Assembly: GCF_014268745.2 (NCBI RefSeq)
Contig: NZ_JABWRB020000003.1
Location: forward strand, 589,821-653,820
Direction: 5' to 3'
Length of the DNA stretch: 64,000 nucleotides
From: Pseudomonas zanjanensis
Lineage (GTDB): Bacteria > Pseudomonadota > Gammaproteobacteria > Pseudomonadales > Pseudomonadaceae
A program made the translations under genes and the position numbers. Of this stretch, positions 1 to 9,601 are shown in pieces. Every line of letters begins with the position of its first letter. Position 1 is the first letter of the stretch. The notes beneath the pieces were generated by a model. It was not told where the DNA came from. It was given only the letters and a program-made list of their open reading frames with translations, and searched no databases.

Positions 1-7
1 GGCCATT

Positions 8-95
8 GTGGGAGCGAGCCTGCTCGCGAAAGCGGTCTGTCAGCCAACATTGATGTTCGGTTTGAAGGCCCTTTCGCGAGCAGGCTCGCTCCCAC
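8..95. repeat. REP-like inverted pair, family A
   Basis: Family A is defined here by the arm GTGGGAGCG(A/G)GC(T/C)TGCTCGCGA and its reverse complement. Two arms face each other across about 40 bp of unrelated sequence and could fold into a long cruciform or RNA hairpin. This copy lies just upstream of the DUF2339 gene. Confidence 0.85.
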
Positions 96-179
96 AGGGT
101 TTGGGGGTTTCCACTAGACTGATCCAGGCACCGCATCACCCCGGTTACGCCCGCAACGGGCCGCTTAGGGATATCGACC

Positions 180-3100
180 ATGCAATGGATCTTGACGTTG
201 TTGGGCCTGGCACTCGGCTGGGTGGTGGACGAGTCGTTCGCCGATGCGCTGATAGGCGCACTGGTGGGGCTTGGCATCGCCCAGTCGTTTCGACTGGGGC
301 GCCTGGCTATCCAGGCGGCCAAGCAACAGATCTTGTTGCAAGAAGCCCAGCAGAGCGTGCTCACGTTGGAAGCCCGCCTGGCGGTTCTCGAACGCGGCAA
401 TGTGGCCGAACCGCCTGATCCGGCGCCAGCGCCCGAGGTAGTCGAGCCCCAGGCCTCGCGCCCTGCAACGCGCACCGAGCCGCAGCTCGTCTGGGAGTTG
501 CCGCCAGACCTCGAACCCGTTTCCGCGATGGCCAGCCAGGCCAGCCAGCCGTTGCCCGATGACATTTGGACGCCCGCGCCAGAGACGTCCAGTCGACGTG
601 CCAACCGCGACTTTGCCCCTTTGCCCCTGGAGCCGATCGCTGCGGAGCCGGCGGCCCCGCGCGGCCCGAATCTGTTCGACCGCGCCGTGACGGGCGCGCG
701 CAACTGGCTGTTTGGCGGCAATACCGTGCTGCGAGTCGGTGTGCTGCTGTTGTTCCTCGGCCTGGCGTTCTTGCTGCGCTACGCCACCGAAGGCATGGTG
801 GTGCCGATCGAAGTGCGTTACGCCGGTGTGGCGGCCAGTGCGTTGGGCCTGCTGGGCCTGGGCTGGTGGTTGCGCCAACGCAACAGCAGTTATGCGCTGA
901 TGCTCCAGGGGACCGGGATCGCCGTGCTGTACCTGACGGTGTTCGCCGCCATGCGCCTGCATCCGTTGCTCGATTCCAAGGCGGCCCTGGGTTTGCTGGT
1001 GGCGGTCACGGTGTTCTCGGCGATCCTCGCGGTTACGCAGAACGCCATGGGCCTGGCTGCTGCTGCGGCGCTGGGTGGGTTTGCCGCCCCGATCCTGACC
1101 TCCACTGGCAGCGGCAACCACGTTGCCCTGTTCAGCTATTTCATCCTGCTCAATGCCGGCATCCTCGCGATTGCCTGGTTCAAGGCCTGGCGCCTGCTCA
1201 ACCTGATCGGTTTTGTCGGCACCTTCGGCATCGGTTTCGCCTGGGGCCTGCGTTCCTACGCACCGGAACTGCTGTGGAGCACCGAGCCGTTCCTGATCCT
1301 GTTCTTCCTCATCTACCTGGCGATTGGCTTGCTGTTCACGCGGCGCAAATTGTTGGAAATGAGCGACGCTCCCGAGGACGCTAGCCGCGAGGCGTTGCTG
1401 CGCTGGTCGGCGCGCAAGGGCGATTACGTGGACGGCAGCATGCTCTTCGGCCCGCCGCTGGTGGGCTTCGGCTTGCAGTTCGCGTTGGTGCAGCACCTTG
1501 AATTCGCCGCCGCCTTCAGCGCCCTGGCCCTGGGCATGATCTACATGGGCCTGGCTCGGCTATTGATGGGTGGGCGCGCCCTGCTGTTGGCGGAAACCTG
1601 CCTGGCCCTGGGGGTGATTTTTGCCAGCCTGGCGATTCCGTTGGGGCTCGATGCCCGTTGGACCGCGGCGGCGTGGGCCGTGGAAGGCGCGGGGATCTTC
1701 TGGCTGGGCCTGCGCCAGCAACGTCCATTGGCCCGGGCTTTTGCCTTGTTGCTGCAAGTGGGCTCGGCACTGGCGTTCCTCAGCGAGTTGCGCACTGGCG
1801 ACGGCAGCCTGCTCGATGGTTCACCGCTGGGGGCATTGATGCTCGGCGGCGCCTTGCTGTTCACCTTCTACCAGTTGCTCAAGGCTGAACCCGGACACTG
1901 TTCGCATTGGGAACGCCAAGGCCGGCCTATGCTGGCGGTGCTGGGGCTGAGTTTCCTCTATCTGCTGGCACCGCTGTTCTTCCTCACCCACGGCACCGCC
2001 ATTGCCTGGGCCCTCGCCGGTTTGGCGACGCTGTTTGTCGGCCTGCGCCTGCAATCGCGTAGCTTCCTGTTCACGGCGTTTGCGGTGCAATTGCTCGGCG
2101 GCGCGCTGTTCCTGTTGCGCTTGCAAGGTGCCGAGGGCGATGCCTCAGCGGTGTTCAGCGCGGGTTGGAGCGGTTTGCTCAGTGCTTCGCTGATCGGCCT
2201 GGCGTTGATCGGCGGCATGTTGCTGGCGGCGCGCGACGACATGGTGCGCAACGATGTCCGGCTGCTGCGCGGCTTGTCAGTGGTATTGCTGGCGGGGCTG
2301 GTGCTGATCAATCTCGCGGTGCTGTTCGTCCTGCCGTGGCAAACGGCGAGCGGCGTATGGGCGGCCAGCGGCCTGTTGATCATCTGGCTGAGCCTGTACT
2401 TGAAACAACGGGTGAGCTTTGTCTTCGGCCTGCTGCTGCAACTGCTGGGCGGTGCGGCGTTCCTGACGGCGGGGCCGGCGCTGTTGGGGCCGCTCAATGC
2501 CGAGGACCTGCGGCCCCTGGCCCATAGCGGCTTCTGGACGCCGTTGGTGCTGGGGCTGGCAGCGCTGGTGGGGGCATGGCGCCTGCAACGGGCGCATGCG
2601 GCGCAGGAACTCGATGCCTTGAGCTTGCAGCGCCTGTCCGAGCTGTTGCTGATCTGGGGCGCCGGTTGGTGGGCGCTGGCGTGGGTCAGCGAAGTGCTGC
2701 GCTTCGCCCCGGCGAATCTGCAAGGCAGCTTGCTGTTGGCGGTCGCGGCGCTCAGCGTGGCGGTGTGGAGCGTATTGTCGCTGCGCTTGAAATGGCCGGC
2801 GCTGGGGCTGCTGTGCACCTTGTTGATCCCGGCGGCGGGTTGTGTGCTGGTGGCAACGGGGCACAGCCATTACCACCCGGCGGCGAACTTTGGTTGGCTG
2901 GCCTGGCTGGCGGTATTCGCCGTGCATTTCCTCTCGCTCAAGCGCTTGGCCGAGACGCTGCCGGCGCAGGCGCGCAGCACGGCCCACGTCCTCGGTTGCT
3001 GGTTGCTGATGGCGGTGTTGATGCTGGAGTTGCGTTACGGCCTGCTGTTGCTGTCCGAGCAGTACAATGCCTGGCGCTGGCTGGCCTGGGCGATCCTGCC

Positions 3101-3803
3101 TGGCTTGTACCTGGTGCTGATGGCCACGCCGCGTACCTTGCCATGGCCGGTCTCGGCCCAGCCGCGCGAATACCGTGTCTATGCGGCGGCGCCCATGGCG
3201 CTGTTGATGCTCGGTTGGTTCTGGTTGACCAACACCTTCAGTGATGGCAACTCAGAGCCACTGCCTTATGTGCCGTTGCTCAATCCCCTGGAACTGGGCC
3301 TGCTGTTCGCCTTGTTCGGTATCTATGTGTGGGCTCGCAACGCCGTGGCGCAATCGACGAACCGCTGGAGTCGCGTCGGGCACATCGCCCAGTTGATCGC
3401 CGGTGTGTCGCTGTTCGCGTTCTTCACTGCCCTGGTGATGCGCACTGCCCACCAGTGGATGGGCGTGCCGTACGAGCTGGATGCGTTGCTCGAGTCAATG
3501 TTCGTGCAGGCCGGCTTGTCCATTGTCTGGACCCTGATCGCCCTGGGCCTGATGATCGGGGGGCACCTGCGCCATCGCCGGGAAGTGTGGCTGGTGGGCG
3601 CGGCGTTGATCGCCGTGGTCGTGGCGAAGCTGTTCTTTGTCGAATTGAGTAACCGTGGCGGTCTGGCGCGGATCGTGTCGTTTATCGGCGTGGGCGTGTT
3701 GTTGCTGGTGGTGGGCTACTTCGCGCCGCTGCCGCCAAAACGCCCGGAAACGGCCTCACCGGTCGAGCCGCCGATGCCTGTCAGTGAGGGAGTGTCATCT
3801 TGA
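180..3803 (+). CDS. DUF2339 family polytopic membrane protein
   Basis: This is a 1207-residue inner-membrane protein of unknown function. A glycine-rich hydrophobic segment fills residues 2-35, followed by a short coiled coil (about 45-75), a Pro/Ala-rich linker to about residue 160, and then more than 20 closely packed Leu/Ala/Gly-rich membrane segments to the C-terminus. The length, the N-terminal coiled coil and the many repeated helices fit the DUF2339 family. The start ATG follows TTAGGGAT at a sensible distance. The stop overlaps the next start as TTGA, so this gene and the DUF3999 gene are translationally coupled, which suggests one membrane complex. No catalytic motif is visible and I infer no specific activity. 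Confidence 0.85.
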   Translation: MQWILTLLGLALGWVVDESFADALIGALVGLGIAQSFRLGRLAIQAAKQQILLQEAQQSVLTLEARLAVLERGNVAEPPDPAPAPEVVEPQASRPATRTEPQLVWELPPDLEPVSAMASQASQPLPDDIWTPAPETSSRRANRDFAPLPLEPIAAEPAAPRGPNLFDRAVTGARNWLFGGNTVLRVGVLLLFLGLAFLLRYATEGMVVPIEVRYAGVAASALGLLGLGWWLRQRNSSYALMLQGTGIAVLYLTVFAAMRLHPLLDSKAALGLLVAVTVFSAILAVTQNAMGLAAAAALGGFAAPILTSTGSGNHVALFSYFILLNAGILAIAWFKAWRLLNLIGFVGTFGIGFAWGLRSYAPELLWSTEPFLILFFLIYLAIGLLFTRRKLLEMSDAPEDASREALLRWSARKGDYVDGSMLFGPPLVGFGLQFALVQHLEFAAAFSALALGMIYMGLARLLMGGRALLLAETCLALGVIFASLAIPLGLDARWTAAAWAVEGAGIFWLGLRQQRPLARAFALLLQVGSALAFLSELRTGDGSLLDGSPLGALMLGGALLFTFYQLLKAEPGHCSHWERQGRPMLAVLGLSFLYLLAPLFFLTHGTAIAWALAGLATLFVGLRLQSRSFLFTAFAVQLLGGALFLLRLQGAEGDASAVFSAGWSGLLSASLIGLALIGGMLLAARDDMVRNDVRLLRGLSVVLLAGLVLINLAVLFVLPWQTASGVWAASGLLIIWLSLYLKQRVSFVFGLLLQLLGGAAFLTAGPALLGPLNAEDLRPLAHSGFWTPLVLGLAALVGAWRLQRAHAAQELDALSLQRLSELLLIWGAGWWALAWVSEVLRFAPANLQGSLLLAVAALSVAVWSVLSLRLKWPALGLLCTLLIPAAGCVLVATGHSHYHPAANFGWLAWLAVFAVHFLSLKRLAETLPAQARSTAHVLGCWLLMAVLMLELRYGLLLLSEQYNAWRWLAWAILPGLYLVLMATPRTLPWPVSAQPREYRVYAAAPMALLMLGWFWLTNTFSDGNSEPLPYVPLLNPLELGLLFALFGIYVWARNAVAQSTNRWSRVGHIAQLIAGVSLFAFFTALVMRTAHQWMGVPYELDALLESMFVQAGLSIVWTLIALGLMIGGHLRHRREVWLVGAALIAVVVAKLFFVELSNRGGLARIVSFIGVGVLLLVVGYFAPLPPKRPETASPVEPPMPVSEGVSS

Positions 3804-5176
3804 GTCGCACGTTGAATCGGATCGGGCTGGGTATGGTCGGCTTGTGGGTGGTCTTGTCGGCTACGGCCCAGGAGCAACCGGCGGATTTCGCCCATCAGGT
3901 GCCGTTGGCCTTGAGCGGCGAAGGGCCGTGGTATCGCCTGCCATTGCCATTGGATGTTCAATTGCAAGCGCGGCAGACCGACCTGAGTGACCTGCGGGTC
4001 TTCAACGCCGCCGGCCAGGCCCAGGCCTACGCCTTGGTGCGCGAGTCGGCCCAGAGCCGGGAAAACCGCACCCTCACCGACGTGAAGTGGTTCCCGCTGT
4101 ACAACGCCGCCGATGACAACGAGCGCGCGCCCAGCGTGCGGGTGCAATCGAACGCCAATGGCACCCTGGTGGAAGTGCAGCCCGCCAGCCGGCTCGAAGC
4201 CGGGGAAGAGGCGTTGCGTGGCTGGTTGTTGGATGCCAGTGCGATCAAGGCACCGCTGCAGCAGTTGATCCTCGACTGGACCAGCGAGCGCGACGGCTTC
4301 CAGCGATTCACCATTGAGGCCAGCGACGATTTGCAGCACTGGCAGTCATGGGGCGAAGGCCAGGTGGCGCGCCTGACCTTTGCCGACGAGCAGGTCGAAC
4401 AGCATGAAGTGAACCTGCCGGGGCAGCCGGCGCGCTATCTGCGGCTGCTGTGGGATTCGCCGTCCTCGGCGCCGGTGCTGACCTCGGCCCAGTTGCAAAG
4501 CGCCAGCCGCGAAAACCTGCCGTTGCCACTGGCCTGGTCGCAGCCGTTGGCCGGCAGCACGACGAAGACCGGTGAATACACCTGGCAGCTGCCCATGGGG
4601 CTGAACATCGAACAGGTGGAGGTCGAACTGAGCCAGGCCAACAGCCTGGCGCCGGTGACCCTGGCTGGCCGCCGCGAAAGCAGCCATCCGTGGCAGCCGC
4701 TGGGCGCTGGTTTGCTTTATCGCCTGACCCAGAACGGCCAGGACGTGCTGCAAAACCGTTTGCAACTGTCCGGCCAGACCGTGCAGCAACTGAAATTGAC
4801 CGTGGACGAGCGCGGCGGTGGCCTGGGAACCGAAGCCCCGGCGTTGCGCTTTGCCGTGCGTCCGACCCAAGTGGTGTTCCTGGCGCGGGGCGAAGGCCCC
4901 TACCGCCTGGCGCTGGGCAGCGCGACAGCCAAGACGGCCAGCCTGCCATTGACCACGCTGGTGCCCGATTACAAACCGTCGCGCCTGGCGACGCTGGGGA
5001 CGGCGACAGTGAACGGCTCGGCCACTTCGACGCCGACTGTAGCCCCTGCATCTGCGCCTGCGGCGGTGGGTAGTGACTGGAAGAAAATCGGCTTGTGGGC
5101 AGTGTTGCTGCTCAGTGTGCTGTTCCTCGCGGCGATGGCCTTCAGCCTGCTGCGCAAGCCGCCGGTCAAATCCTGA
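3800..5176 (+). CDS. DUF3999 family envelope protein
   Basis: A 458-residue protein with a cleavable-type N-terminal signal (hydrophobic to about residue 23, then AQEQPADF), a long beta-rich periplasmic domain, and one C-terminal membrane helix (about residues 431-450) ending in Arg/Lys. It should be anchored in the inner membrane facing the periplasm. It starts with TTG in a TTGA overlap with the upstream stop, and GAGGGAG lies about 8 bases before that TTG. The strict pairing with the DUF2339 protein suggests the two work together. The biochemical role is unknown. Confidence 0.83.
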   Translation: MSRTLNRIGLGMVGLWVVLSATAQEQPADFAHQVPLALSGEGPWYRLPLPLDVQLQARQTDLSDLRVFNAAGQAQAYALVRESAQSRENRTLTDVKWFPLYNAADDNERAPSVRVQSNANGTLVEVQPASRLEAGEEALRGWLLDASAIKAPLQQLILDWTSERDGFQRFTIEASDDLQHWQSWGEGQVARLTFADEQVEQHEVNLPGQPARYLRLLWDSPSSAPVLTSAQLQSASRENLPLPLAWSQPLAGSTTKTGEYTWQLPMGLNIEQVEVELSQANSLAPVTLAGRRESSHPWQPLGAGLLYRLTQNGQDVLQNRLQLSGQTVQQLKLTVDERGGGLGTEAPALRFAVRPTQVVFLARGEGPYRLALGSATAKTASLPLTTLVPDYKPSRLATLGTATVNGSATSTPTVAPASAPAAVGSDWKKIGLWAVLLLSVLFLAAMAFSLLRKPPVKS

Positions 5177-5208
5177 GTTTGGGACAACCGATAAACCGAG
5201 TCGCCTGT

Positions 5209-5278
5209 TTCGCGAGCAAGCCCGCTCCCACAGGAGTCCGCATTCCAATGTGGGAGCGGGCTTGCTCGCGAAAGCGGT
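5209..5278. repeat. REP-like inverted pair, family A
   Basis: Here the arm order is reversed: the TTCGCGAGCAAGCCCGCTCC arm comes first, then the GTGGGAGCGGGC arm, with only about 15 bp between them. It lies between the DUF3999 gene and fbp. Confidence 0.85.
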
Positions 5279-5415
5279 CTTCCATCCACCCAAAATCCAC
5301 GAGCAACCGCCGGCCTGTGAACTCAATCCTCCATATCCCGTCTCATAGGAGGAATTAAGTCCCGACTCGCGCTAAACTGCGCGGGTTTTCCGCCCCCTAT
5401 TCTTCGGAGCCGTCC

Positions 5416-6426
5416 ATGTCCCGCGTTACCTTGAGTCGCTATTTGATTGAGCAGACCCGCAGCAACAATACCCCTGCCGATCTGCGCTTTTTGATCGAAG
5501 TGGTGGCGCGTGCGTGCAAGGAGATCAGCCACGCCGTCTCCAAAGGCGCCTTGGGTGGTGTCCTGGGCAGCATGGGCACCGAAAACGTGCAGGGCGAAGT
5601 GCAGAAGAAGCTGGACGTGCTGTCCAACGAAATCCTGCTCGAAGCCAACGAATGGGGTGGTCACCTGGCGGGCATGGCGTCCGAGGAAATGGACAATGCC
5701 TACCAGATCCCCGGCAAATATCCCAAGGGTGCCTACCTGCTGGTGTTCGACCCACTGGACGGTTCGTCGAACATCGACATCAACGCGCCGGTCGGCACCA
5801 TCTTTTCGGTACTGCGTTGCCCGAACGAGTACCTGAGCCAGAACGAAGCCCTGAATGAAAAGGCCTTCTTGCAGCCAGGCACCGAGCAGGTTGCCGCCGG
5901 TTATGCCATCTACGGCCCGCAGACCATGCTGGTGCTGACCTTGGGCGACGGCGTCAAGGGCTTCACCCTGGACCGCGAGATGGGCAGCTTCGTCCTGACC
6001 CACGAAGACATCACCATTCCTGAAACCACCCAGGAATTCGCCATCAACATGTCCAACCAGCGTCACTGGGAAGCTCCGGTACAACGCTACGTCAGTGAGT
6101 TGCTGGCCGGTGAAGAAGGCCCGCTGAAGAAGAACTACAACATGCGCTGGGTTGCCGCGATGGTTGCCGATGTGCACCGGATCCTGACCCGTGGTGGCCT
6201 GTTCATGTACCCGCGCGACAGCCGCGAGCCCTCCAAGCCAGGCAAGCTGCGCCTGATGTACGAAGCCAACCCGATGTCGTTCCTGGTGGAGCAGGCCGGT
6301 GGCGCTTCCACCGATGGCCACCAGCGCATCCTTGATATCAAGCCTGAAGGCCTGCACCAGCGCGTGGCCGTGTTCCTCGGTTCGAAGGAAGAAGTGGCCC
6401 GCGCCACGGCTTACCACAAGGAGTAA
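5416..6426 (+). CDS. fbp: Fructose-1,6-bisphosphatase class 1
   Basis: Hydrolyses fructose 1,6-bisphosphate to fructose 6-phosphate in the cytoplasm, the committed step of gluconeogenesis. Pseudomonads need it to grow on organic acids and amino acids. The 336-residue length is normal for class 1. The metal-binding motif DPLDGSSNID begins at residue 112, preceded by acidic metal ligands at Glu90/Glu91. The C-terminal part keeps the substrate-binding KLRLMYEANPM stretch. The ATG follows a CGGAGCC ribosome site. The DUF924 gene begins 3 bases after its stop, so the two are probably co-transcribed. Confidence 0.97.
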   Translation: MSRVTLSRYLIEQTRSNNTPADLRFLIEVVARACKEISHAVSKGALGGVLGSMGTENVQGEVQKKLDVLSNEILLEANEWGGHLAGMASEEMDNAYQIPGKYPKGAYLLVFDPLDGSSNIDINAPVGTIFSVLRCPNEYLSQNEALNEKAFLQPGTEQVAAGYAIYGPQTMLVLTLGDGVKGFTLDREMGSFVLTHEDITIPETTQEFAINMSNQRHWEAPVQRYVSELLAGEEGPLKKNYNMRWVAAMVADVHRILTRGGLFMYPRDSREPSKPGKLRLMYEANPMSFLVEQAGGASTDGHQRILDIKPEGLHQRVAVFLGSKEEVARATAYHKE

Positions 6427-6429
6427 ATC

Positions 6430-7026
6430 ATGGCCGAGCCCTGGCAGCCGTTGCTCGATTGGTGGTTTGGCACAGCCGAAAAACCAGATGAGATCGCGGC
6501 TGACAAGGGCAAGCTATGGTTTGGCAAAGGCCATGATCGCCAGGCGCAAGAGCGCTTCGGTGATCAGGTCGAGCAGGCACTGGCCGGTGGATTGACCGAT
6601 TGGGCGCAACGCCCGGAAGGTTGGCTGGCCTTGGTGCTGCTATTGGATCAACTCCCCCGGATGATCTATCGCAACACCCCCGAAGGTTTTTCCGGCGACC
6701 TGCGTGCCCAAGCGCTGGTGGCTCAAGGACTGGCGGCGGGCTTCGATCAGCAACTCAAACCCATCCAGCGCGTATTCATCTACCTCGTACTCGAACACTG
6801 CGAAAATCTCGCGGTGCAGAACGAAGCCGTGTCGCGGTTTATCGACCTGGTGCGAGAGCAGCCGGAGGCGCAGCGGGCGGTGTTTGAAGATAACCTGGAC
6901 TATGCCGAGCGGCATCAGAAGATCATTGCGCGGTTTGGCCGCTTTCCCCATCGCAATGCGGTGTTGGGGCGCGAGTCCACGGCTGAGGAAGTGGAGTTCT
7001 TGAGTAGGCCTGGGTCCAGGTTCTAA
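6430..7026 (+). CDS. DUF924 family protein
   Basis: A 198-residue soluble, mainly helical protein with no signal peptide. It carries conserved DUF924 patches: DWWFG near the N-terminus, QLPRMIYRNTPEGF in the middle, LEHCENLAVQNE, and RFGRFPHRNAVLGR near the C-terminus. The HCEN and HRN patches could line a pocket, but I know of no established reaction for the family. It is placed immediately after fbp, as in many pseudomonads, so a link to sugar phosphate metabolism is conceivable but only inferred. Confidence 0.85.
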   Translation: MAEPWQPLLDWWFGTAEKPDEIAADKGKLWFGKGHDRQAQERFGDQVEQALAGGLTDWAQRPEGWLALVLLLDQLPRMIYRNTPEGFSGDLRAQALVAQGLAAGFDQQLKPIQRVFIYLVLEHCENLAVQNEAVSRFIDLVREQPEAQRAVFEDNLDYAERHQKIIARFGRFPHRNAVLGRESTAEEVEFLSRPGSRF

Positions 7027-7047
7027 ATAGTGTTGTGGCCGCTATCG

Positions 7048-7145
7048 CCATCGCGAGCAGGCTCGCTCCCACAGTTGATCTTCCACGGACGCACCTTTTG
7101 CTGCTCAACAGAAACCCAGTGTGGGAGCGAGCCTGCTCGCGATGG
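7048..7145. repeat. REP-like inverted pair, family A
   Basis: Two arms about 50 bp apart. It is the first of two REP clusters in the 398-bp gap between the DUF924 gene and the chemoreceptor; nothing else recognisable is in that gap. Confidence 0.85.
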
Positions 7146-7261
7146 GGCCAGATGCTTCAACCGCGATGCTTGCTGCTTAAGAGCGGGGCAAGTCTGTAAA
7201 TTCTCCATGTACGCTCATTGAAGATCCATCTCATCCAATTCGGTGACACCGCAAGTCCATT

Positions 7262-7410
7262 GTGGGAGCGAGCTTGCTCGCGATAGGGGTGCCACAGTCG
7301 ACGAAAATGTTGGATGTGCCGGCCTCTTCGCGAGCAAGCCCGCTCCCACAGCTGATCAGGTTTCCCTGACGGAACGCGGTCAACTGTGGGAGCGGGCTTG
7401 CTCGCGAAAG
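7262..7410. repeat. Triple REP-like cluster, family A
   Basis: Three arms in the order forward, reverse, forward at about 7262, 7327 and 7385, so either neighbouring pair could fold. It ends 15 bp from the chemoreceptor stop codon and may act as its transcript 3' end, because no T-run terminator is present. Confidence 0.85.
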
Positions 7411-7424
7411 GGCCCTTGAAAGCA

Positions 7425-9317
7425 CTAGATCCGGAAACTGCCCACCAACTGCTTAAGCCGCGCCGCCTGTTGTTCGAGGTCGGCACAGGCCCGCAAGGTG
7501 GCTTGCAGGTTTTCCACGCCTTCCTGGTTCAGCGTGTTGATCTCGGTGATGTCGACGTTGATCGATTCCACCACGGCGGTCTGTTCTTCGGTGGCGGTTG
7601 CCACGGATTGATTCATGCCGTCGATTTCACCGATGCGTTGGGTCACGCTGCCCAGTCGTTCGCCAGCCTGGTTGGCGATGCTGACGCTGCCTTCGCTCTG
7701 GCGCTGGCTGTCGGTCATGGTCAGTACCGCTTCCCGTGCGCCGACTTGCAGTTCTTCGATCATCTTCTGCACTTGTTGCGCCGAGTCCTGGGTGCGGTGG
7801 GCCAGGTTGCGCACTTCATCGGCCACCACCGCGAAGCCGCGCCCGGCTTCACCGGCCCGTGCCGCTTCGATGGCGGCGTTGAGGGCGAGCAGGTTGGTTT
7901 GCTGGGAGATGCTGGTGATCACCTCGAGGATCTGGCCGATGTTCACCGTGTTGCTGTTCAAGGTTTCGATGTTGCCGCACGAATCGCTGATCTTGGCTGA
8001 CAACTGCTGCATGGCCGCGATGGTTTTATCCACCACTTGCTGGCCATCTTCGGCCAGGTTGCGGGCCTCGCTGGAATGTTGCGAGGCGAGGGCGGCATTC
8101 TGGGCGATTTCCTGGGCGGCGGCGCCGAGCTGGTTGATGGCCGCGGCCACGCTGCTGGTGCGCGACGCCTGTTGGTCGGAGTTGAACATCGACGAGTTGG
8201 ATGCACTGACCACGCGCAGGGCGACTTCGTTGACCTGGCCGGTGGCCGAGGCCACTTCGCGGATCGAGGTGTGAATGCGCTCGACAAAACGGTTGAACGA
8301 CGTGCCCAGGGCGCCGAATTCGTCCTGGCCGTGGATCACCAGGCGCCGAGTCAGGTCGCCTTCGCCTTCGGCGATGTCATGCATGGCGCGGCCCATGGTC
8401 AGCAGCGGTTGCATCAACACGCGGATCAACATGCCCAGCAAAGCGATGATGAACACCACGGCGATGAACATGGCGATCAGTGCCGAAGTGCGGAACTCAC
8501 TGAGCATCGCCAGGGCGGTGTCCTTGTCGAGCACCAGCGCCACGTACCAATCGGCGCCCGGCACACCATTGACCCGGGTGAAGGAGATGAATTGGGTCTT
8601 GCCGTCGAGGTCGACTTCTTTCACGCCCGGGCTGATTTGCGGCGCGCCGTTGGGGTAGGCCTCGGCCAGGGTCTTGAGCACGCGCTTGCTGTCGGGGTGG
8701 ATCAGGATCTTGCCGTCGGCGCTGACGATGAACGCGTGGCCGTGGCCGCCGAAGTTCAGCGAGTTGATGATGGCGCTGACGCTGGACAGGTCGATGTCCG
8801 CACCGGCCACGCCGATCATCTGGTTCTGGCGTTGTACCGGGGTGGCGACGGTGATCACCAGCTTGCCCGACGAGGCGGCGATGTAGGGTTCAGTGACGAT
8901 GGTTTGCTGTGCGCTGTTGGCAGCCTTGTACCAGCCACGGGCGCGAGGGTCGTAGTCGGCGGCGCGATTGCCGGCCGGCACCGAGAACATCACGCCGTCG
9001 GTACCGCCGAAATAGCTGAGCTGGAAGTTGCCGGTATAGGCCGGCAAGCCCACGGCGCGCTTGAGGCTGTCGGCACCGCTGCCGTCCACGGCGATCTGTT
9101 GGGCCAGCGATTGCAGCAATTGGATACGGCCGTCGACCCATGTCTGGATGTTACGGCTGGTCAGGCTGCCGAGCTCCTGCATGGAAGTCTCGGTGCTGGC
9201 GTGCAGGCTTTGGCGTTGACGGTAGTCGTTGAACAGGATGAAACAGGCGAAAGCAACGGCCACCACGAGGGCAGCAGCCAGCAGGATTTTATGGCTGAAT
9301 TTCATGTTTCTGGTCAT
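7425..9317 (-). CDS. Methyl-accepting chemotaxis protein, dCache sensor (PctA-like)
   Basis: A transmembrane chemoreceptor of about 630 residues. It has an N-terminal membrane helix (about 10-30), a periplasmic dCache_1 ligand domain (about 40-275), a second membrane helix, a HAMP domain, and a long cytoplasmic coiled-coil signalling tip with the LLALNAAIEAARAGEAGRGF hairpin. The sensor contains DPRARGWY, then EPYIAAS and GADIDL, matching the Arg, Trp, Tyr, Tyr and Asp constellation known from amino-acid-binding dCache receptors such as PctA. A ligand that is an L-amino acid is therefore likely. The start is uncertain (GTG 9326, ATG 9317 or ATG 9305) because none has a strong ribosome site. 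It lies 1.3 kb from the histidine genes. Confidence 0.93.
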   Translation of the reverse strand: MTRNMKFSHKILLAAALVVAVAFACFILFNDYRQRQSLHASTETSMQELGSLTSRNIQTWVDGRIQLLQSLAQQIAVDGSGADSLKRAVGLPAYTGNFQLSYFGGTDGVMFSVPAGNRAADYDPRARGWYKAANSAQQTIVTEPYIAASSGKLVITVATPVQRQNQMIGVAGADIDLSSVSAIINSLNFGGHGHAFIVSADGKILIHPDSKRVLKTLAEAYPNGAPQISPGVKEVDLDGKTQFISFTRVNGVPGADWYVALVLDKDTALAMLSEFRTSALIAMFIAVVFIIALLGMLIRVLMQPLLTMGRAMHDIAEGEGDLTRRLVIHGQDEFGALGTSFNRFVERIHTSIREVASATGQVNEVALRVVSASNSSMFNSDQQASRTSSVAAAINQLGAAAQEIAQNAALASQHSSEARNLAEDGQQVVDKTIAAMQQLSAKISDSCGNIETLNSNTVNIGQILEVITSISQQTNLLALNAAIEAARAGEAGRGFAVVADEVRNLAHRTQDSAQQVQKMIEELQVGAREAVLTMTDSQRQSEGSVSIANQAGERLGSVTQRIGEIDGMNQSVATATEEQTAVVESINVDITEINTLNQEGVENLQATLRACADLEQQAARLKQLVGSFRI

Positions 9318-9601
9318 TAAGAACACTACCGCGGAGGGACGGGTCAGGACGGGCTGTCAATTTGCCATAACGCAGGATTTTGCGCTGTGACTTTTTATCG
9401 GCGTAGAAGCCCGGCTCATCAGGCGTCCCGGGTCCAATCCCGACGAAAGGTACGACGGCGTCACAATCCGGTTGATTCATTCCTGAAACACCTCTGTACG
9501 GCCAATAAATACTGGCGGCGCGAGGGAACCAGATAGGGGTTTTCTCTTCTAAGGATCAGGTTGGCACCCTGCCACCTCCCTTCCGCTCCAGGAGTTACAC
9601 C

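Noticed and set aside
7157..7486. Open frames made of REP elements between the DUF924 gene and the chemoreceptor
   Set aside because: Their products repeat translated REP arms (for example GSGLARE and ASKPAPT), with no ribosome site or conservation expected.
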